Source of the DNA: Flavobacteriaceae bacterium
GTDB taxonomy: Bacteria > Bacteroidota > Bacteroidia > Flavobacteriales > Flavobacteriaceae
NCBI GenBank assembly: GCA_013001365.1
Contig: JABDMQ010000280.1
Location: 1-9,713 of the forward strand
Direction of reading: 5' to 3'
Length of the DNA: 9,713 nucleotides
Shown: piece after piece, positions 7,035 to 9,713 of the stretch
Layout of the letters: each line of letters opens with the position of its first letter
Position numbering within the stretch: the first letter of the stretch is position 1
Made by a program: the position numbers and the translations under genes
The notes under the pieces: model-generated
Databases searched by the model: none
What the model was told of the DNA's origin: nothing
The model's input: the letters and a program-made list of their open reading frames with translations, nothing else

Positions 7035-7851
7035 GCTTTTTTTCTTTTCGTTCTTGATTCCTTATTACCACTTTCGAAATATATATACTTACCTGATATA
7101 AAACCAGAATAGGAATCGCGACAATAATCTGGCTGGCAATATCAGGAGGAGTTATTATGGCAGCAACTATCAAAACGACCACCAAGGCGTATTTTCTATA
7201 CTTCTTAAGGGATTCTGGTGTTACCAAACCAACTTTTGTCAAGAAATAAATGATGATCGGTAACTCGAAGATTATTCCCGATGCCAATGCAGTAGCTCTT
7301 ACCAAGGCGATGTATGACCCTATATCAATTTGATTGTCTACTAATGGAGAAATACTGTAGTTCGCCAAGAAATTTATTGATAATGGGCATATGATGTAAT
7401 ATCCGAAAAGCACACCAAGAAAAAATAATAAGGAAGAAATTATAATGAATCCACTAGAATGTTTTTTTTCGTTTTCGTGCATGCCAGGACTAATGAACTT
7501 CCATAATTGATAAATAACATAAGGAAATGATATAACAAATCCTGCAAGAACAGACGTCCAAATATCTGCTGAGAATTGGCCGGCCATGGTTCTACTTTGA
7601 ATTATCATTGGCATTTCTTCATTACAAAATGTAGTCTCCGCCCCAATATAGTTCCCAGCCTTACAGAGTAATCGATATGTTATGAAATCCATTTCGATTG
7701 GCGCAAAGATTACAGTCTTGAATAACTGCCTACTAAAAATGAATGCCAATGTGCCAACAGATATTACAGCAATTGTTATTCTGATCAAATGCCACCTAAG
7801 ATCTTCCAGATGGTCGAGAAACGACATATCATTGACATCCTTTTTTGTCAT
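7027..7851 (-). CDS. tatC: Sec-independent (Tat) protein translocase subunit TatC
   Basis: TatC (274 residues) is the inner-membrane receptor that recognises twin-arginine signal peptides and exports folded proteins together with TatA/B. The opening MSFLDHLEDLRWHLIR at 9-24 is the family signature. SFPYVIYQLWKFISPG leads to E128, aligned with E. coli E103 of the signal-peptide site. FELP at 195-198 contains E196, equivalent to E. coli E170. KVGLVTPESLKKYRKYA and AIITPPDIASQ are conserved. Six hydrophobic segments are visible. The first periplasmic loop (about 43-98) is longer than in E. coli and holds two Cys, C63 and C76. The late motif reads LYQVSI where I expect LYE in many homologs. The start codon overlaps the kdsD stop by one base (TAATG), and the 3' end overlaps the AhpD-like gene by 8 bases. 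tatA/tatB are not in the window. Confidence 0.95.
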   Translation of the reverse strand: MTKKDVNDMSFLDHLEDLRWHLIRITIAVISVGTLAFIFSRQLFKTVIFAPIEMDFITYRLLCKAGNYIGAETTFCNEEMPMIIQSRTMAGQFSADIWTSVLAGFVISFPYVIYQLWKFISPGMHENEKKHSSGFIIISSLLFFLGVLFGYYIICPLSINFLANYSISPLVDNQIDIGSYIALVRATALASGIIFELPIIIYFLTKVGLVTPESLKKYRKYALVVVLIVAAIITPPDIASQIIVAIPILVLYQVSIYISKVVIRNQERKEKKHA

Positions 7852-8816
7852 TAGATTATGCCTTCTTTAATTAGATCATGAATATGTACCACTCCGGCGT
7901 ACCTGCCTTTGTCCTCTACAAGCAATTGTGAAATGCCATTTTCCTCCATAAGTTCCTTTGCATCTAAAGCCATAGCATCCTGACTGATTAGTTTGGGGTT
8001 CTTGCTCATGATATCCTTGGCTGTAAGGGCAGAGAAGTCCTCAACCTTTGATAGCATTCTTCTTAGATCTCCATCTGTTATAACACCTATTACGGTCCCT
8101 TTGTCCACAACTGCTGTCGCGCCGAGCATTTTTTCAGATATTTCTACGATAACATCCTTAATACTTGAAGATGCAGATACTTGAGGTTTTTCATTCACAG
8201 AAGAGATGTCCTTAACTCTCAAATATAGCTTCTTTCCTAATGCTCCACCTGGATGATATTTTGCAAAATCCTTACTTGAGAAACCTCTTTTTTCAAGCAA
8301 GCAAACCGCCAAGGCATCGCCCATTACTAATTGCGCAGTCGTACTTGTGGTAGGAGCCAAATTATTCGGACAGGCTTCTTGACTAACAAATGTGTTCAAT
8401 ACAAAGTCTGCCTGTACTCCTAAGAAAGAATCCTTGTTGCCTGTAATGGCAATCATTTTATTATTGGCATTTTTTATTAGAGGCACTAGTACCTTGATTT
8501 CTGGGGTACTGCCACTTTTAGAAATACATATGACTATATCATCTTCCAATATTAATCCAAGGTCTCCATGAATCGCATCTGCAGCATGCATGAATATAGC
8601 TGGAGTTCCAGTTGAATTCATGGTTGCGACTATCTTAGTTGCGATTATGGCACTCTTGCCTATGCCAGTAATTATAACACGACCCTTGGAATTGTATATA
8701 AGATCGACTGCACTTGCAAAATCATCATCCAATAAGGTCGTTAAATGCTTTATCGCATCGCTTTCAGCAGTAATGGTTTTAATGGCGTTCTGTAAAATCG
8801 ATTCTTTTTTGTTCAA
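7851..8816 (-). CDS. kdsD: D-arabinose-5-phosphate isomerase, KpsF/GutQ family (SIS plus two CBS domains)
   Basis: This 321-residue cytoplasmic enzyme interconverts D-ribulose 5-phosphate and D-arabinose 5-phosphate, the first step to Kdo for the LPS inner core. The SIS domain (about 35-170) shows GIGKSA at 51-56, ISKSGSTPE at 99-107 and SQEACPNNLAPTTST from 145. HPGGALGKKL follows at 188-197. K54, E106, E147 and H188 sit at a constant offset of five from the catalytic residues of E. coli KdsD as I recall them (K59, E111, E152, H193), so the active site appears complete. Two CBS repeats occupy about 200-321, with GVITDGDLRRM in the first and GVVHIHDLIKEG in the second. The start is TTG at 8816: an in-frame TAA lies two codons upstream and the next Met is residue 66. 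It heads the operon kdsD-tatC-ahpD-like-lptB and is divergent from recQ. The KpsF/GutQ paralog question is open, but this is the only such gene in view. Confidence 0.93.
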   Translation of the reverse strand: MNKKESILQNAIKTITAESDAIKHLTTLLDDDFASAVDLIYNSKGRVIITGIGKSAIIATKIVATMNSTGTPAIFMHAADAIHGDLGLILEDDIVICISKSGSTPEIKVLVPLIKNANNKMIAITGNKDSFLGVQADFVLNTFVSQEACPNNLAPTTSTTAQLVMGDALAVCLLEKRGFSSKDFAKYHPGGALGKKLYLRVKDISSVNEKPQVSASSSIKDVIVEISEKMLGATAVVDKGTVIGVITDGDLRRMLSKVEDFSALTAKDIMSKNPKLISQDAMALDAKELMEENGISQLLVEDKGRYAGVVHIHDLIKEGII

Positions 8817-8834
8817 AATTTATACATTTTGGAG

Positions 8835-8865
8835 TTTGATGCCTTTAAAGAAATCATTATATTTA
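8835..8865 (+). promoter_or_regulatory. Candidate promoter directed at recQ
   Basis: TTTG at 8835-8838, a 19-base spacer and TATATTTA at 8858-8865 form the best-spaced Bacteroidota-type promoter in the window; the second element differs from TAnnTTTG at its last base only. Transcription would begin near 8872, leaving a leader of about 150 bases before the recQ GTG. That leader would contain both palindromes described separately. Confidence 0.4.
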
Positions 8866-8893
8866 ATGGTTATGCATCCTAACTCAATAACTG

Positions 8894-8924
8894 CAAATTT
8901 AATTACTACAAAAAAACGAAAAAA
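8894..8924 (-). promoter_or_regulatory. Candidate promoter of the kdsD-tatC-ahpD-like-lptB operon
   Basis: On the minus strand TAAATTTG (8901-8894) matches TAnnTTTG perfectly and is followed by C, as is common in flavobacteria. TTTT (8924-8921), 19 bases upstream, is a three-of-four match to the -33 TTTG inside a T-rich run. Transcription would begin near 8887, about 70 bases before the kdsD TTG. Confidence 0.42.
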
Positions 8925-8940
8925 ATAGATGAGAGCTTTC

Positions 8941-8954
8941 TTTATCTAGATAAA
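8941..8954. repeat. 14-base perfect palindrome upstream of recQ
   Basis: TTTATCTAGATAAA reads identically on both strands with no spacer. It lies in the non-coding region about 70 bases before the recQ start and downstream of the candidate recQ promoter, a position where a dimeric regulator could act as a roadblock. It is too AT-rich and spacer-free to be a terminator. Confidence 0.4.
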
Positions 8955-8977
8955 TTAATGAGGTGATCAAAGTATTT

Positions 8978-8989
8978 GGTTAATTAACC
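8978..8989. repeat. 12-base perfect palindrome upstream of recQ
   Basis: GGTTAATTAACC is self-complementary over 12 bases, 30 bases before the recQ GTG and centred 36 bases from the neighbouring palindrome. It differs in sequence from that palindrome apart from its A/T-rich core, so they need not bind the same protein. Confidence 0.35.
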
Positions 8990-9019
8990 CGAAAACAGCA
9001 ATACATAAATGGATCAATA

Positions 9020-9713
9020 GTGATAGCGGAGATAGACTTACATTCAGCTTTAAAGAAATATTTCGGATTTAATAAGTTTAAAGGACTTCAAGAAGAAGTC
9101 ATCAAAAGTGTTGTTGCGGGTCAAAATACTTTTGTGATAATGCCTACGGGTGGAGGTAAGTCTCTTTGTTACCAATTACCGGCATTAATTAAGGAAGGCA
9201 CAGCGATTGTTGTTTCACCCCTTATTGCGTTGATGAAAAATCAAGTCGATGCTATTAGAGGAGTTTCGCAAGAAGAAGGAATTGCACATGTGCTAAATTC
9301 TTCATTGAATAAAACAGAAGTCAAAAAAGTGAAAAGTGATATTTCCGATGGGATTACTAAGCTTCTATACGTCGCACCAGAATCGTTAACCAAAGAAGAG
9401 AATGTAGAATTCTTAAGGTCTGTAACGATTTCTTTTATGGCAATTGATGAGGCTCATTGCATAAGTGAATGGGGACATGATTTTAGACCGGAATATCGAA
9501 ATTTGAGAAAGATCTCCCAAAGAATTGGTGATGACATCCCAATTATAGGACTTACAGCAACTGCAACACCTAAGGTTCAAGAAGACATTCTCAAGAATTT
9601 GGCAATAACAGATGCTAAAACCTTCAAGGCATCATTTAATCGTCCCAATCTGTATTATGAGATTCGACCGAAGACGAAGAATGTAGATTCAGACATTATT
9701 CGATTTATAAAAC
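9020..9713 (+). CDS. recQ: ATP-dependent DNA helicase RecQ, N-terminal part, 3' end outside window
   Basis: The first 231 codons of a RecQ-family 3'-to-5' DNA helicase, which unwinds recombination and repair intermediates. Motif 0 is YFGFNKFKGLQEEVI at 14-28. Motif I (Walker A) is MPTGGGKSLCYQLP at 41-54, with K47. Motif Ia is VSPLIALMKNQVD at 65-77. Motif II is DEAHCISEWGHDFRPEYR at 143-160, combining the DEAH box with the RecQ-specific aromatic loop. Motif III is GLTATATP at 177-184. Full-length members have 600 or more residues, so helicase domain 2, the zinc/winged-helix RQC and any HRDC domain lie beyond the window. The start is GTG at 9020: an in-frame TAA at 8981-8983 closes the frame upstream and the next ATG (M41) falls within Walker A. 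A weak GGA lies 6 bases before it. A three-codon ATG ORF (9009-9020) overlaps the GTG by one base. Confidence 0.93.
   Translation, partial: MIAEIDLHSALKKYFGFNKFKGLQEEVIKSVVAGQNTFVIMPTGGGKSLCYQLPALIKEGTAIVVSPLIALMKNQVDAIRGVSQEEGIAHVLNSSLNKTEVKKVKSDISDGITKLLYVAPESLTKEENVEFLRSVTISFMAIDEAHCISEWGHDFRPEYRNLRKISQRIGDDIPIIGLTATATPKVQEDILKNLAITDAKTFKASFNRPNLYYEIRPKTKNVDSDIIRFIK

Noticed and set aside
8590..8928. A 112-codon plus-strand ORF antisense to the kdsD 5' end
   Set aside because: It is mostly the complement of the strongly conserved SIS domain, has no family resemblance, and its Lys-rich tail comes from the A-rich intergenic run.

Overview
The window looks like chromosomal core DNA from a member of the Bacteroidota, most likely class Flavobacteriia. 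The evidence is the low G+C content by eye, a PorV/PorQ-type outer-membrane protein, a DUF4105 protein with a Bacteroidota-type membrane tail, TatC with a long first periplasmic loop, weak or absent Shine-Dalgarno sequences, and several promoter candidates of the Bacteroidota type (TTTG, about 19-22 bases, TAnnTTTG). I cannot name a genus. I see no mobile element, CRISPR array, tRNA or rRNA.

From left to right: (1) Bases 1-1724, plus strand: the end of a surface-polysaccharide locus, with the C-terminal piece of a GT4 glycosyltransferase followed by a complete polyprenyl glycosylphosphotransferase that would load the first sugar phosphate onto the lipid carrier. (2) Bases 1730-3997, minus strand: a closely spaced pair, a PorV/PorQ-family beta-barrel protein followed by a DUF4105 protein with five membrane segments. 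(3) Bases 4115-5887, plus strand: phosphatidylserine synthase (pssA), then a DUF808 (YedI-like) membrane protein. (4) Bases 5926-8816, minus strand: a tight four-gene operon in the order kdsD, tatC, an AhpD-like CxxC protein, lptB. (5) Bases 9020-9713, plus strand: the first 231 codons of recQ, divergent from the operon and starting at GTG.

Most of the window serves the cell envelope: exopolysaccharide priming, phospholipid head-group synthesis, Kdo precursor synthesis (kdsD), LPS transport energisation (lptB), folded-protein export (tatC) and an outer-membrane barrel. recQ is the DNA-repair outlier. No intergenic stretch exceeds 300 bases; the longest is the 203-base kdsD/recQ divergent region, which holds promoter candidates for both directions and two perfect palindromes. 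Three of the ten complete or 5'-complete genes (kdsD, the PorV-like gene and recQ) lack a usable ATG.

I did not find a clear undescribed multi-gene system. The best candidate is the PorV-like/DUF4105 pair, because DUF4105 shows a His-then-Cys arrangement suggestive of a circularly permuted papain-like enzyme. The recQ upstream region, with two palindromes and a three-codon ORF overlapping the start codon, is the most interesting non-coding stretch.
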